Of a stretch of 64,000 nucleotides of DNA, positions 45,353 to 53,645 are shown piece after piece. Location: contig NZ_JAGGLS010000010.1 of assembly GCF_017874535.1 (NCBI RefSeq), positions 1 through 64,000 on the forward strand, given 5' to 3'. The stretch's first letter is position 1, and every line of letters begins with the position of its first letter. The translations under genes and the position numbers were made by a program. Source of the stretch: Anaerococcus nagyae. Lineage in GTDB: Bacteria > Bacillota > Clostridia > Tissierellales > Peptoniphilaceae. The notes under the pieces are model-generated. The model was not told the DNA's origin and ran no database searches. It saw nothing but the letters and a program-made list of their open reading frames with translations.

Positions 45353-46099
45353 ATGAAAAACACAAAACTAGATAACAAGAAGCTAGTAACAGCTTCAGTA
45401 CTTGGTGCAATTACAATTGTACTTGGATTAACACCACTTGGACTAATACCACTTGGGATAATAAATGCTACAACCATGCATATACCTGTAATTATTGCAG
45501 CCATAGTAGAAGGACCTTTAGTAGGGGCTTTAGTTGGGCTTATTTTTGGTATATCATCACTAGCAAACGCATTTTTAAGACCAGGTCCAATTTCTTTTGT
45601 ATTCTATAACCCACTTATATCAATACTTCCTAGAATATTAATCGGTATAACTTCTTATTACGCCTATAATGGAGTAAAAAAAGCAAGTACTAAAAATTCT
45701 AAAACCATAGCCAGAGTTATTTGGATACTTATATCTTTAGCTTTAGTATATGTCCTATATAAAGATATTAAAACAGGTGCTTCTCCATTAAATATAACTA
45801 TAGTAGTTATATTACTTTTGATAAGCATAGCTTTGTTTATCTATTCAAGAAAATCTTCATCCCTAGATTTTCCAGTAGCAATAGGAGCTTTTGTAGGATC
45901 TATGACCAATACAATTTTAGTATTAGGTGGTATATATTTAATTTATGCACAAAAATATGTAGAAGCGCTAAATATACCTTTAGAAAATGCAAAATCTGCA
46001 ATACTTGGAGTTTCAGTTACATCTGGTATTCCAGAGGCTATTTTCTCAGTTATAATAACAACTGCAGTTGTTAAAGCTGTAAAAAGATCAAGGAGGTAA
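45353..46099 (+). CDS. ECF transporter S component, pantothenate-type
   Basis: A 248-residue membrane protein, starting at 45353 behind CAGGAGGAAAA. It has the ECF-S layout with N-terminal VTASVLGAITIVLG, a substrate-loop MHIPVIIAAIVEGPLVGALVGLIFG (in part) and LISILPRILIG. An extra segment of two helices (about residues 125-165) makes it longer than most S components. S components pair with a shared EcfA-EcfA'-EcfT module encoded elsewhere. The next gene is a CoaX-like protein two bases away, which points to pantothenate; that is inference from context. Confidence 0.82.
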   Translation: MKNTKLDNKKLVTASVLGAITIVLGLTPLGLIPLGIINATTMHIPVIIAAIVEGPLVGALVGLIFGISSLANAFLRPGPISFVFYNPLISILPRILIGITSYYAYNGVKKASTKNSKTIARVIWILISLALVYVLYKDIKTGASPLNITIVVILLLISIALFIYSRKSSSLDFPVAIGAFVGSMTNTILVLGGIYLIYAQKYVEALNIPLENAKSAILGVSVTSGIPEAIFSVIITTAVVKAVKRSRR

Positions 46100-46100
46100 G

Positions 46101-46883
46101 GTGTTACTTGCAATTGATATAGATAATAAATTTACTAAATTTGGAATATTTAATTTTGATCAAATGCTCGATAGCTTTTCAATAGTAACAGATAAAAATA
46201 GATCTATTGAAGAAACCAAACTTACGATAAAGTTAATATTATTAGATAAAAAAATAAATTTAAGCGATATTGATGATATAATAATCTCTTCAGTAGTTCC
46301 AGAGCTGTCAATTCGCTATGAAGAAATTTCCCAAAAGATTACCAATAAAAAACCGATATTAATATCTTCAGGAGTTAAGACTGGACTTAATATAAAATGT
46401 GAGAGTCCAAAAGAGGTTGGTTCAGATAGGATTATAAGGGCTGTTGCAGCTAGTAAAACTTATGATGGTGATATTATAGTAATATCAGCTTCAAGTATTA
46501 CTACAGTTGATTATATTAATTCAAAAAAAGAATTCTTGGGAGGATTAATCTTACCAGGTATAGATTTATTTGAAGATTCACTTCACAGACAAAGTGCAAA
46601 ATTACCTCAAGTGGAGATAAAAAAGCCTGATAAATTTTTAGGAAATAATACTATTAGCTCAATCCAAAGCGGTATATATTATGGATATCAAAATGCGGTT
46701 TTGGGAATTGTCAATAATATTGTAGATCAATATGAATTAAAAAAATCTAATACCGTAATATTGACCACTGGTGTACATTCCGATTTATTAATTAATAGTA
46801 AGTTTGATATAAAAAAAGATACAACTTTAGGACTTAATGGTCTAAAATACATTTATGAATTAAATAAAAATAATTTGAAATAG
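46101..46883 (+). CDS. Degenerate CoaX-like protein, probable pseudoenzyme
   Basis: A 260-residue homologue of type III pantothenate kinase with a GTG start behind AGGAGG (overlapping the end of the transporter gene). The fold and spacing match the coaX product at 6367-7155, but two of three active-site motifs are altered: DIGNT is DIDNK (residues 6-10) and VDMGTAIT is VISASSIT (about 127-134), losing the aspartate. The GxDR motif is kept (VGSDRI, D109), as is GGLILPG. It is probably not an efficient kinase; a regulatory or substrate-sensing role with the transporter is possible. RNA from the upstream promoter would carry both genes. Confidence 0.85.
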   Translation: MLLAIDIDNKFTKFGIFNFDQMLDSFSIVTDKNRSIEETKLTIKLILLDKKINLSDIDDIIISSVVPELSIRYEEISQKITNKKPILISSGVKTGLNIKCESPKEVGSDRIIRAVAASKTYDGDIIVISASSITTVDYINSKKEFLGGLILPGIDLFEDSLHRQSAKLPQVEIKKPDKFLGNNTISSIQSGIYYGYQNAVLGIVNNIVDQYELKKSNTVILTTGVHSDLLINSKFDIKKDTTLGLNGLKYIYELNKNNLK

Positions 46884-46885
46884 CG

Positions 46886-46945
46886 AAAAAGCTGCTTGGT
46901 ATACAAATAACTAAAATTAGTAAATCGTATCCCTAGCAGCTTTTT
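46886..46945. terminator. Bidirectional terminator
   Basis: AAAAAGCTGCT pairs with AGCAGCTTTTT across a 38-base loop. It ends the coaX-like transcript (plus) and the queF-queT transcript (minus). Confidence 0.75.
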
Positions 46946-47589
46946 TATCCTTCAATTTCTTTTATCTTTGTAATTGTAAATTTTGTAATAGGATAAAAAA
47001 CTATCTCATAAAGCGTTTCTAGAACCGTCATTGATAAGGACATGCTAACTATTTGTCCATATGGCATAGTTCCAGCAAAAGCAAGAGTTGTAAAAATTAT
47101 ATTATCTGCAAATTGTCCTACAATTGTAGAAGTTATAGCTCTGAAAAATAAACTATTATCGTTACGTTTTCTGAGATTATCCATGATCTTAGAATTTAAA
47201 GTACCGCCTACAAGATATGCGGTTAAGCTTGCTACAAAAAGCCTAGGCATATTGCCAAGTATAACTTCAAATGACGATTGTATAGTAGGTCCACTTGCAT
47301 TTGGAAGTAAAATAGCAAGCTGGCCTGCTAAGGCTACTATGAGGTTTAAAACAAAGCCTAATATTATCATTACTTTAGCAGACTTGTATCCTTTTGTTTC
47401 TGTTTCAACATCCTGGGCTATGAAACTTATCGGTTCAAAAATATAACCAGTTGGGGCTTGCATATATCCAATTCTAAAAGTCTTAGTTGCAAAAATATTT
47501 TTCATCACTATAGAAACTGAATAAAAGCTCCATAGATAAAGTCTATATTTTAAAGACTTGTCTATAGTATTATCTTTATTTTTTTCCAT
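46945..47589 (-). CDS. queT: Queuosine precursor transporter (VUT / YhhQ family)
   Basis: An integral membrane protein of about 214 residues with five to six helices. Family patterns include the early FATKTFRIGYMQAPTGYIFEP (in part), DVETETKGYKSAK and the charged helix ends LFVASLTAYLVGGTLNSKIMD (in part) and VGQFADNIIFTTLAFAG. YhhQ-type proteins import queuine, preQ0 or preQ1. The frame can be read from 47628, overlapping queF by 35 bases; I prefer ATG 47589, five bases after the queF stop, with AGGTGG upstream. Partner gene and riboswitch support a role in queuosine salvage. Confidence 0.88.
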   Translation of the reverse strand: MEKNKDNTIDKSLKYRLYLWSFYSVSIVMKNIFATKTFRIGYMQAPTGYIFEPISFIAQDVETETKGYKSAKVMIILGFVLNLIVALAGQLAILLPNASGPTIQSSFEVILGNMPRLFVASLTAYLVGGTLNSKIMDNLRKRNDNSLFFRAITSTIVGQFADNIIFTTLAFAGTMPYGQIVSMSLSMTVLETLYEIVFYPITKFTITKIKEIEG

Positions 47590-47593
47590 AAAC

Positions 47594-48085
47594 TTATCTA
47601 TTATCCACCTTTTCTGGATATAGGTCATGGTTTGCTAGTCTATTAAAGGCTATTTCTTCCCACTTAGTACCTTTTTTCCCATAGTTACAATATGGGTCTA
47701 TAGAAATACCCCCTCTTGGAGTAAACTTACCCCATACTTCTATGTATTTTGGGGCCATTAATTTTATCAAATCTTTCATAATTATATTCATACAATCTTC
47801 GTGGAAATCTCCGTGATTTCTAAAACTAAATAAATATAATTTTAAAGACTTGCTCTCAACCATTTTTTCACTTGGTACATATGATATGTATATAGTTGCA
47901 AAATCTGGTTGGCCTGTTATAGGACATAGTGAAGTAAACTCAGGACAGTTGAATTTTACAAAGTAATCATTATCAGGATGCTTATTATCAAATACTTCAA
48001 GTACTTCTGGAGCATAGTCATCTGGGTATTTATTATCTTGATTACCCAAAAGAGTTATATCTTTCATATCATCTTCTTTTCTCAT
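47594..48085 (-). CDS. queF: NADPH-dependent 7-cyano-7-deazaguanine reductase
   Basis: A 163-residue single-domain (Bacillus-type) QueF that reduces preQ0 to preQ1 in queuosine synthesis. The catalytic cysteine is in [16 protein letters not shown] (about residue 52), and the QueF motif [21 protein letters not shown] follows in parts, with the binding residues [20 protein letters not shown] near the C-terminus. RBS AAGGAGGAATT precedes ATG. It is under the preQ1 riboswitch and precedes the transporter gene. No queC, queD or queE is in the window. Confidence 0.95.
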   Translation of the reverse strand: MRKEDDMKDITLLGNQDNKYPDDYAPEVLEVFDNKHPDNDYFVKFNCPEFTSLCPITGQPDFATIYISYVPSEKMVESKSLKLYLFSFRNHGDFHEDCMNIIMKDLIKLMAPKYIEVWGKFTPRGGISIDPYCNYGKKGTKWEEIAFNRLANHDLYPEKVDNR

Positions 48086-48113
48086 AATTCCTCCTTAAAA
48101 ATCGCATTAAAAA

Positions 48114-48133
48114 AGAGATGCTTTAACATCTCT
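48114..48133 (-). terminator. Riboswitch expression-platform terminator
   Basis: On the minus strand AGAGATG pairs with CATCTCT and is followed by TTTTTT. It lies between the preQ1 aptamer and queF. CTAGG in the aptamer tail is complementary to CCTAG just before the terminator stem, giving a plausible antiterminator that forms when the tail is free. Confidence 0.85.
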
Positions 48134-48172
48134 AGGAAAAACTATAAATGGACATACCTATCCTTTTAGATT

Positions 48173-48214
48173 CCCTAGTTTTGTTTATAGACAGGATGGT
48201 TTCGAACTGTCTAG
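48173..48214 (-). promoter_or_regulatory. preQ1-I riboswitch aptamer
   Basis: On the minus strand P1 is AGACAG (48212-48207) with CTGTCT (48194-48189), closing a 12-base loop TTCGAAACCATC, followed by the A-rich tail ATAAACAAAACTAGGG that forms the pseudoknot. This matches the preQ1 class I pattern (GUUC...CAUCC, then AUAAAAAACUA). It precedes an intrinsic terminator and queF-queT, so preQ1 should switch the operon off. Confidence 0.9.
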
Positions 48215-48263
48215 CTGATATTATATAAAAACTATTGAAGTTTTGCAAGAGAAAAATTATAAA

Positions 48264-49445
48264 TCATATTTGATCATACATTACATTGATAAGTTCATCA
48301 AAGCTAGTAGTACCATCAAAAACTTTTTTTAATCCATTATAAAACATGGATTCAAAGTTATTTTTCTTAGCATACTCACTCACACTAACTAAATCTATCT
48401 TATCGTTTCTAATCATATCTCTAAATTCATCTGTAAGCGTAAATACTTCTTCAACTGCTTCTCTATTCCTATATCCTTCATTACACTTATCACAGCCATT
48501 TGCCCTATAAACTACTTGATTTCTATCAACGTCCATATATTTACTAGCTATCGCATATTCCACATCTGTCATATGATAACTTTTTTTGCAATCGCAAAGT
48601 TTTCTAACCAATCTTTGACTAGCTACTGTGTTTATAGCTGATGATAAAAGATAATCTTCTATTCCTAAATCCTTTAACCTAATTATTGAAGATAGAGCAT
48701 TATTAGTATGTAGTGTTGTAAGGACCAAGTGGCCTGTAATAGCTGCTCTTATAGCTATCTGTGCTGTTTCATAATCTCTTATTTCTCCAACCAATATTAT
48801 ATCAGGGTCTTGTCTTAATATAGATCTTAACGCTTTAGAAAAAGTAAAATCTATTTTTTCATTTACATTAATTTGATTTATACCTTCAATATTGTATTCT
48901 ACAGGGTCCTCTATCGTTATTATATTTTCATATTCATTTTTTAAGCTATCTAAAAGTGAATAAAGACTTGTAGACTTACCTGAACCTGTTGGTCCTGAAA
49001 ATATAAGCATGCCACTTCTCTTTTTTAGAGCATTTCTTAAACTTACTTTAGATTTTTCATTAAATCCTAAGAGATTGGCATTATTCTTATGATTTTCTAA
49101 AGAAAGTATTCGTATAACTAATTTTTCTCCGTTGATAGTTCCTATAGAAGATACCCTAAAGTCTATATTCTGATAAACATCTAACTTGAGACTACTATCT
49201 TGAGGTCTCCTATGCTCACTTATATCCATATTAGATAATAATTTTAACTTTGATATAAGTTTTCCATAATTATCCTTATTTACATGTAATATCTCATTGA
49301 GTCTACCATCAATCCTTACTCTAACTCTGGCATAAGTTTCCTCTGGCTCTATATGAATATCACTCGCCTTATTATTAAGAGCAAAATCAAATAGGTTGTA
49401 AATAAATTTGTCAATATCTATATTTATATCACGTTGATCTAGCAT
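48264..49445 (-). CDS. ComGA/GspE/PilB-like secretion ATPase
   Basis: A 393-residue ATPase of the type II secretion / type IV pilus / competence pseudopilus class. It has the short N-terminal form: ASDIHIEPEETYARVRVRIDG (in part) at about residues 23-44, Walker A GPTGSGKSTSLYSLL, Asp box EDPVEYNIEGINQ, Walker B LRQDPDIILVGEIRD and His box. A CxC and a CDKC segment near residues 310-350 form the C-terminal zinc site. No other pilus or competence pilus genes are near, so it is an orphan in the window. Lack of a GspE N-domain favours ComGA; comM lies 2 kb upstream on the same strand. Confidence 0.82.
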   Translation of the reverse strand: MLDQRDINIDIDKFIYNLFDFALNNKASDIHIEPEETYARVRVRIDGRLNEILHVNKDNYGKLISKLKLLSNMDISEHRRPQDSSLKLDVYQNIDFRVSSIGTINGEKLVIRILSLENHKNNANLLGFNEKSKVSLRNALKKRSGMLIFSGPTGSGKSTSLYSLLDSLKNEYENIITIEDPVEYNIEGINQINVNEKIDFTFSKALRSILRQDPDIILVGEIRDYETAQIAIRAAITGHLVLTTLHTNNALSSIIRLKDLGIEDYLLSSAINTVASQRLVRKLCDCKKSYHMTDVEYAIASKYMDVDRNQVVYRANGCDKCNEGYRNREAVEEVFTLTDEFRDMIRNDKIDLVSVSEYAKKNNFESMFYNGLKKVFDGTTSFDELINVMYDQI

Positions 49446-49495
49446 ACTTCACCCCAATATTTATATTACAAAAGATAATATATTTAAACTTACTT

Positions 49496-50032
49496 CTAAT
49501 TTTCAAAAATAGGAAGTTTTTCTAAATATATTATATCTTCTCTATCCGCTGCGTCTCCTTCTGCAAGAATTGCCAATTTTTGAACGACTTTTCCGCCTGC
49601 TTTTTCTACCAAAGCTTCTAATGCACTCATAGATTCTCCAGTTGATATTACATCGTCTACTAAAGCTATCCTCTTTCCTTTTATTTTCTCAGCATCTTTA
49701 GAATCCAAAAATAGTTTTTGAGTATTTTTAGTTGTTATAGAATTTACTTCTACATTTATTGGATCATTCATATAGGACTTTTTAGATTTTCTTGCTACTA
49801 TAAAATCTTCTTCTCCTAAATTTCTTGCTATCTCGTGAGCAAGTTCTATGCCTTTTGCCTCTGCTGTAAGGATTATGTCACAATCAATCTTTTTACTTAA
49901 TTCATATCCTGCCTTTGTGGAAAGTTCTGTATCCCCTAGCAAAACAAATGACGCAATCTTTAAACAATCTGATATTTGTATAATTGGTAAATTTCTTTCT
50001 AGTCCACATACATTTAATTTATAATAATCCAT
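49496..50032 (-). CDS. apt: Adenine phosphoribosyltransferase-like protein
   Basis: A 178-residue type I phosphoribosyltransferase. The PRPP loop GKRIALVDDVISTGESMSAL is near residues 117-136, with the flexible-loop region ARKSKKSYMNDPINVEV and a GIELAHEIARNLG segment typical of Apt. It makes AMP from adenine and PRPP; xanthine as substrate is a less likely alternative. It starts nine bases after a broken purine-type permease gene, which fits a purine salvage pair. Confidence 0.85.
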   Translation of the reverse strand: MDYYKLNVCGLERNLPIIQISDCLKIASFVLLGDTELSTKAGYELSKKIDCDIILTAEAKGIELAHEIARNLGEEDFIVARKSKKSYMNDPINVEVNSITTKNTQKLFLDSKDAEKIKGKRIALVDDVISTGESMSALEALVEKAGGKVVQKLAILAEGDAADREDIIYLEKLPIFEN

Positions 50033-50040
50033 AACATCTC

Positions 50041-51101
50041 CTATAAAATTATCAATTTAAGTATAACACCTGCCGCAAGACCTACAAATGGATCGCTGGC
50101 AGCAGTGGTAGCCATAGCTATTCCTGCAACTAACATTGTATCACCGCCTGCTGCAAAGGCAAGATTGGCATTTGTTGGAACAGTAACTAAGGCACCTAAT
50201 ACAAATAAAAATCCATGAATTGATTCTCCTGGAACATACTTTCCAAGCTTTGACAAAAATCCCATGAACATTATTATTCCAAGAATAGCCATCATCAAAA
50301 TCCCTGAATTAACTGGATTATCACTTGCCCCTGTTGCAGAAATTATTGCTTCTACTGGCGCTCCACCGAAAAGTGAAGAAATTGAATCAGCAAGTCCTGA
50401 ATAAATTGTTAATTGATCAATGTTTGCAGTTAAATTTCAATCCCCAAGAGATACAGTAATATTTCCAAAAGCTATATTCGCTACTATTGTCAAGCAAGCT
50501 AAAGAAAGAGCTCCTCTTATTACTTTTTTACTTAAAACTGTTTTTTTTACTGAGAGTCTTCTCTCTTCTTTTTTTATATCTTTCCCTATTTCCATTTTCA
50601 TTACATTTGCATAACTCGAAGAAACTATTACAGAAATTATTATTGTATAAACAAGATTTCTTCCAGAAATAAAATAAGTAGTTAATGCTGATATTATGGA
50701 AATTAAGCTAACCATTTTATATCAAGTTTTAAGCCATCAATTGCAATTTTTGCAAGTATTAAACCTACTCCTGCCATCATCCCATTTAATACATAATCTC
50801 CTGCTAAGTCTACAATAAAATTTAGACTTCCAGTAATACCATGTATTGTCATTATAATACCTGACCAAAATACTACTGATAATTTCTCTCTAATATTATC
50901 TCCATAAGAACCAGCTAGAGCAATTGTTTCTGCCTGCATAGAAATTGGAATTGGAGATTGTAAAATCATACAGGATATTACTCCAACAGCAAAACCAAGT
51001 GAAGTTGGAAAAGCAGAAAAACCTACAGAAATGGCTAGAAGTGCCTGAGGAATACTATTAATTACTACAATTAAAGCTGCTATAATATCATTTAAAGTCA
51101 T
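50041..51101 (-). pseudogene. Broken NCS2-type nucleobase permease
   Basis: Three consecutive frames read as one transporter of about 355 residues: 51101-50703 (NIREKLSVVFWSGI, GMMAGVGLILAKIAIDGL), 50715-50437 (SGRNLVYTIIISVIVSSSYA) and the rest to 50041 (IDQLTIYSGLADSISSLFGGAPVE, in part, then VNSGILMM...). The first junction is a one-base loss in a run of A (near 50708-50713): adding one A restores DIKMVSLISIIS. The second break is an in-frame TGA at about 50435, after SLGD, where Trp (TGG) would fit. It lies next to apt, suggesting purine uptake before decay. Sequencing error could explain the first lesion but hardly both. Confidence 0.7.
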
Positions 51102-51139
51102 AGTCCCTCCTAATAAATGAATTTATATATTCTATTAAT

Positions 51140-52681
51140 TTAGTTACTCCAATATTTATCATCTAATGATCTATATCTAACTGCTTCTAGTAGGTGCTTT
51201 TGTTCAATTTCAGAATTTCCTTCTAAATCTGCTATAGTTCTTGTCATTTTTATGATTTTATTAAAACTTCTTACTGAAAAGTTATATTTATCAAAGGCAA
51301 GTTTTGCTGTTTTTTCTACTTCTGGACTAAGTTTTATATACTTTTTCATTTGATTTGTAGATAATTGAGAGTTAGATGTAACATTTTCATTTCTGTATCT
51401 AGCTTGTTGAATCATACGAGCTCTTGTTACTTCTTCTTTTAGCTCTTTAGAGGATTTGGATGGTGCATTCCCTCTTAAGTCCTCGTATTTTACAGGTGAT
51501 ATCTCTATATGTATGTCAATCCTATCTAATATAGGTGCTGATATTTTATTTAAGTACCTTCTAATCTCATTTTGCGAACAAGTGCACTCTTTTAATGGGT
51601 TACCATAATTTCCACAAGGACAAGGATTCATGGCGGTTATTAGTATAAAATCTGATGGATACTTTAGACTTGCTTGAGCACGAGAAATATTTATTTCACG
51701 GTTTTCTAATGGCTCCCTAAGTGCTTCTATTGTTTTTTTATTAAATTCCGGAAATTCATCTAAAAATAGGACTCCACGATGAGCAAGAGATATTTCCCCA
51801 GGTTTAGGTATAGAATGGCCTCCTCCTATTAGAGCAACTTCGCTTGCAGAATGATGTGGGCTTCTAAAAGGCCTTTCGTTAACTAAACTCCCTTTATCCA
51901 AAAGTCCCATGATTGAGTAAATTTTTGTTACTTCTACCTTTTCATCAAAGCTCATATCTGGAAGAATTGTAGGCAAATGTTTTGCTGAAAAAGTCTTCCC
52001 ACTTCCTGGTGGCCCTATCATTAACACATTGTGATTGCCTGCTGCCGCTATTTGTAAAGCTCTTTTTAAACTCTCTTGACCTTTTATATCTGCAAAATCA
52101 ACGTCATAATAAACTTCATTGTTTACCTTAGATAAATCAAGTTCATATGACTTTACTTTTTTTTCTTTATTTAAAAAAGCTACTAAATCATTTAAGTTTT
52201 TAAATGGCAATATGTCTATATCTTTTATGATTGCACATTCATCCTTATTATCGTCTGCCACTATAAATTTCTTAAAACCAAGCTCACGCATAGAAATAAC
52301 CATGGCTAGTGCACCTCTTACTGGAACAATTCTTCCGTCTAGAGATAATTCCCCTAAAAATACATAGTCATCGTAAGGATAAGTGATAACTCCCATAGAA
52401 CTTAGAAGGGAAACTGCTATGGGTAAGTCTAGTTGTGTTCCTTCTTTCTTAAGGTCAGCTGGCGATAAGTTTACAGTTATTCTTCCAGGAGGAAAGGAAT
52501 AGCCAGAATTATTTATAGCTACTCTTACCCTTTCTTTTGATTCTGAAATTGTGGAATCTGGCAAGCCTACTATCAAAAATTTAGGCAAACCATTTGTTAT
52601 ATCACTTTCTACCTCTACTAAATGACCAGATAGGCCTAATAGTGAACAAGTGTTAGTTTTTGAATACATTTTATTCTCCAA
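51140..52681 (-). CDS. comM: ComM / YifB family AAA+ helicase
   Basis: A 513-residue Mg-chelatase-like ATPase. The N-terminal ChlI domain (about residues 1-170) has the usual VEVESDITNGLPKFLIVGLPD; Walker A is GPPGSGKTFSAK, Walker B is GVLFLDEFPEF, with the zinc-like motif CPCGNYGNPLKECTC. ComM is a branch-migration helicase used in natural transformation. It overlaps rluD by 11 bases. Together with the ComGA-like ATPase it hints at DNA uptake. Confidence 0.95.
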   Translation of the reverse strand: MENKMYSKTNTCSLLGLSGHLVEVESDITNGLPKFLIVGLPDSTISESKERVRVAINNSGYSFPPGRITVNLSPADLKKEGTQLDLPIAVSLLSSMGVITYPYDDYVFLGELSLDGRIVPVRGALAMVISMRELGFKKFIVADDNKDECAIIKDIDILPFKNLNDLVAFLNKEKKVKSYELDLSKVNNEVYYDVDFADIKGQESLKRALQIAAAGNHNVLMIGPPGSGKTFSAKHLPTILPDMSFDEKVEVTKIYSIMGLLDKGSLVNERPFRSPHHSASEVALIGGGHSIPKPGEISLAHRGVLFLDEFPEFNKKTIEALREPLENREINISRAQASLKYPSDFILITAMNPCPCGNYGNPLKECTCSQNEIRRYLNKISAPILDRIDIHIEISPVKYEDLRGNAPSKSSKELKEEVTRARMIQQARYRNENVTSNSQLSTNQMKKYIKLSPEVEKTAKLAFDKYNFSVRSFNKIIKMTRTIADLEGNSEIEQKHLLEAVRYRSLDDKYWSN

Positions 52682-53570
52682 GTCCTAAGACATTTTGATA
52701 TTTAAGAAAAGTTTGATGGGGTCTTGCAGAAAAGTTTACATATTCCCCATTCTGATCAGTAAATCCCAAATAAGTGCAATGAAGTAATTGATGGTCTAAA
52801 TTAAATTTATTTTTTACATTCCCATAAACAGGATCCCCCACTAGAGGATGGTTAAGATATGTCATATGAACCCTAATTTGATGGGTGCGACCAGTTATTA
52901 TGTGCACCTTTACTAATGAGTATCCTGCTACTTCCTTTATTACCTCATACTCAGAAATAGCCTTACGTCCACTAGGTTTTACTGCCATCTTCCTACGATC
53001 TTTACTATCTCTGTCCATAAAAGTTTCTATCCTACCTTTTTTATTTTCAAAATTTCCATGAACAATAGCTAAATACTCCTTATCGACAAGTCTTTTTTCA
53101 AAAAGAGATTTAAGATATTTATAAGATTCATTATTTTTTGCTATAACCATAAGTCCTGTAGTATCTTTGTCAAGCCTATGGACAATACCCGGCCTATCAT
53201 CACCTCCTATATGGGAAAGTCCGTCGTAACCATACTTATATAACAATCCGTTTACTAATGTTCCTCTTATAATAGAACCTGCTGGATGAACGATTACATT
53301 GCTATCTTTATCTATGATTGCATAATTATCATTTTCATATACAATATTAAGATTTATATCCTCAGCCTCTATAGCTGGAATGTCAAAAATCTCATCATCT
53401 ATATATATTTCATCATCTAACTCTAATTTATAGCTAGGCTTTTTGTTTTCCATATTAACTTTTATTTTCTTATCCTTGATAAATTTTTTTATCTTTTCAC
53501 GAGGAATTTCTTCAAACTCATCAGATATATATTTATCAAGTCTAATATTTTCATATGCTGTAAGTTTCAT
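52671..53570 (-). CDS. rluD: RluA/RluD-family pseudouridine synthase
   Basis: An enzyme of about 299 residues modifying uridines in rRNA. An N-terminal S4 domain (about residues 1-70) is followed by the catalytic domain with the active-site aspartate in GIVHRLDKDTTGLMVIA and the end motif GRTHQIRVHMTYLNHPLVGDPVYG (in parts). I place the start at 53570 (MKLTAYENIRLDKYI), where the S4 domain begins. An upstream ATG at 53600 would add ten residues unlike the family. There is no ribosome binding site at 53570, but an extended -10 (TGCTATAAT) ends seven bases before it. Confidence 0.92.
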   Translation of the reverse strand: MKLTAYENIRLDKYISDEFEEIPREKIKKFIKDKKIKVNMENKKPSYKLELDDEIYIDDEIFDIPAIEAEDINLNIVYENDNYAIIDKDSNVIVHPAGSIIRGTLVNGLLYKYGYDGLSHIGGDDRPGIVHRLDKDTTGLMVIAKNNESYKYLKSLFEKRLVDKEYLAIVHGNFENKKGRIETFMDRDSKDRRKMAVKPSGRKAISEYEVIKEVAGYSLVKVHIITGRTHQIRVHMTYLNHPLVGDPVYGNVKNKFNLDHQLLHCTYLGFTDQNGEYVNFSARPHQTFLKYQNVLGLGE

Positions 53571-53576
53571 AAGATT

Positions 53577-53585
53577 ATTATAGCA
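53577..53585 (-). promoter_or_regulatory. Extended -10 promoter abutting rluD start
   Basis: On the minus strand TGCTATAAT (53585-53577). Transcription would begin at or within a base or two of the ATG at 53570, giving a leaderless or near-leaderless mRNA. No good -35 is visible. Confidence 0.4.
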
Positions 53586-53603
53586 TAGAAAGAAGAACAA
53601 AAT

Positions 53604-53632
53604 AAATGCAGGTAGTTATTCTACCTGCATTT
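53604..53632 (-). terminator. Intrinsic terminator after the surface protein gene
   Basis: On the minus strand ATGCAGGTAG-AATAA-CTACCTGCAT is followed by TTATTTTG. It separates the surface protein gene from rluD. Confidence 0.85.
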
Positions 53633-53645
53633 TAACTATAATATT

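Noticed and set aside
46945..47628. Upstream ATG (47628) as the queT start
   Set aside because: It would overlap queF by 35 bases without a ribosome binding site; ATG 47589 fits better.
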